From: Methanobacteriota archaeon
GTDB taxonomy: Archaea > Thermoplasmatota > Thermoplasmata > RBG-16-68-12 > EA-27
Direction of reading: 5' to 3'
Assembly: GCA_016207545.1 (NCBI GenBank)
Contig: JACQPO010000006.1
Span: forward strand, 1 to 5,508
Length of the DNA: 5,508 nt
This document shows, one piece after another, positions 5,125 through 5,508 of the stretch; positions within the stretch are counted from its first letter, which is position 1, and every line of letters begins with the position of its first letter. The position numbers were made by a program, and so were the translations under genes. Under the pieces are notes generated by a model that was given only the letters and a program-made list of their open reading frames with translations, was not told the DNA's origin and made no database searches.

Positions 5125-5508
5125 GTGGCCCGTACAGGTAACAGAACGAGAGTTGTCCCCTGCCTCGCTGCCCTGGACGGAGGGATCGAATTGTTCGAGG
5201 ACGCCGAGGTCGACGGAGAGGGTCGCCTAATCGTCCGCGGGGACGAGGCGCGGCCGGAGGTCATGGACCTCGCGAGCCCGGGCTGTCTGGCGGCGGTCCT
5301 TCGGCGGCTCCACGAGGAGGTCGGCGTCCGCGGCGTCGTCCTCATGCGGGACCGGGAGCAGGCATACGGTCCCGCCGCGTTGGCGGCGCTTCGACATCTG
5401 CTTGTCCTCGCGCGCCTCCTCGCGCGATTTGCGGAGCGGCCTCCCGCGCCCGACTTTCCCGGGTACACCGCCAAGGAGGTTCGCGCCGTATGCACGAAGT
5501 GCACGTTC
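5125..5508 (+). CDS. Unidentified protein, N-terminal 128 residues (runs off right edge); possible type II/IV secretion ATPase
   Basis: This is an open frame from GTG 5125 to the window end with strongly GC-rich third codon positions, typical of real genes here. The visible protein contains GGIELFEDAEVDGEGRLIV and MDLASPGCLAAVLRRLHEEV, a helical region (GPAALAALRHLLVLARLLAR), and a CTKC pair at 123-126 at the cut end. I do not recognise the family from this fragment. Divergent placement 31 bp from a pilin-like gene pair makes the N-terminal domain of an archaeal TadA/GspE-type secretion ATPase plausible; no Walker motif lies in the visible part, so this is inference only. The upstream stop is at 5104. 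GTG 5125 and TTG 5119 are the earliest starts, and ATG 5263 is a later alternative that would lose about 46 residues of coherent sequence. Confidence 0.6.
   Translation, partial: MARTGNRTRVVPCLAALDGGIELFEDAEVDGEGRLIVRGDEARPEVMDLASPGCLAAVLRRLHEEVGVRGVVLMRDREQAYGPAALAALRHLLVLARLLARFAERPPAPDFPGYTAKEVRAVCTKCTF

Noticed and set aside
5094..5504. Minus-strand extension of the pilin-like reading frame to 5504
   Set aside because: Low-complexity Arg/Ser/Ala sequence opposite the well-formed plus-strand gene at 5125-5508, and it would bury the signal sequence in the middle of the protein.
1..5508. CRISPR arrays, tRNA/rRNA genes, insertion sequences, attachment sites
   Set aside because: No regularly spaced direct repeats, cloverleaf-like segments, transposase motifs or long terminal repeats were seen; nearly all sequence is accounted for by coding genes.

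Overview
This 5.5-kb window is GC-rich and gene-dense and comes from an archaeon. The evidence is a single-gene archaeal MCM replicative helicase, an NMD3-family ribosome factor, an archaea-specific DUF424 protein, and a pilin-like protein with an archaeal class III signal sequence. The protein style (high GC, MCM N-domain, NMD3 N-terminus) suggests a high-GC euryarchaeal lineage such as Thermoplasmatota. That placement is inference and rests on memory of the families, not on a search.

Left and central part (1-3695, all on the minus strand, read right to left). A tiny Cys-rich zinc-ribbon-like protein (3558-3656, possibly starting at 3695) is followed by the MCM helicase gene (793-3447), a DUF424 gene (444-737) and the start of nmd3 (1-401, cut by the window edge). 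The order is compact and co-directional and looks like one transcription unit joining DNA replication with ribosome biogenesis. The MCM gene is interrupted by a 177-residue mini-intein (1732-2262). It sits inside the Walker B motif, just before the catalytic Asp-Glu, so the helicase cannot be active until the intein has spliced out. The intein keeps the main splicing residues but has no room for a homing endonuclease, and its DNA is less GC-rich than the extein.

Middle (3657-4178). A short intergenic region of about 125 bp separates the minus-strand unit from a divergent plus-strand gene (3822-4178) for a small two-helix membrane protein resembling DUF202. A TATA-like box at 3788-3795 fits a leaderless transcript starting at ATG 3822. 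Overlapping inverted repeats cover the ribosome-binding site of the zinc-ribbon gene.

Right part (4162-5508). Two coupled minus-strand genes (4668-5093 and 4162-4668) encode small N-terminally anchored exported proteins. The first has an RG|VTAME-type class III (type IV pilin-like) signal. Only 31 bp away, a plus-strand gene starts at about 5125 and runs off the right edge. It is unrecognised, but its position beside pilin-like genes makes an archaeal type II/IV secretion (TadA/GspE-like) ATPase a reasonable guess. The DUF202-like gene and the second pilin-like gene converge and overlap by 17 nt.

The best candidates for a second look are the mini-intein in the MCM Walker B motif, the Cys-rich micro-protein with nested hairpins just upstream of mcm, and the small pilin-like module.
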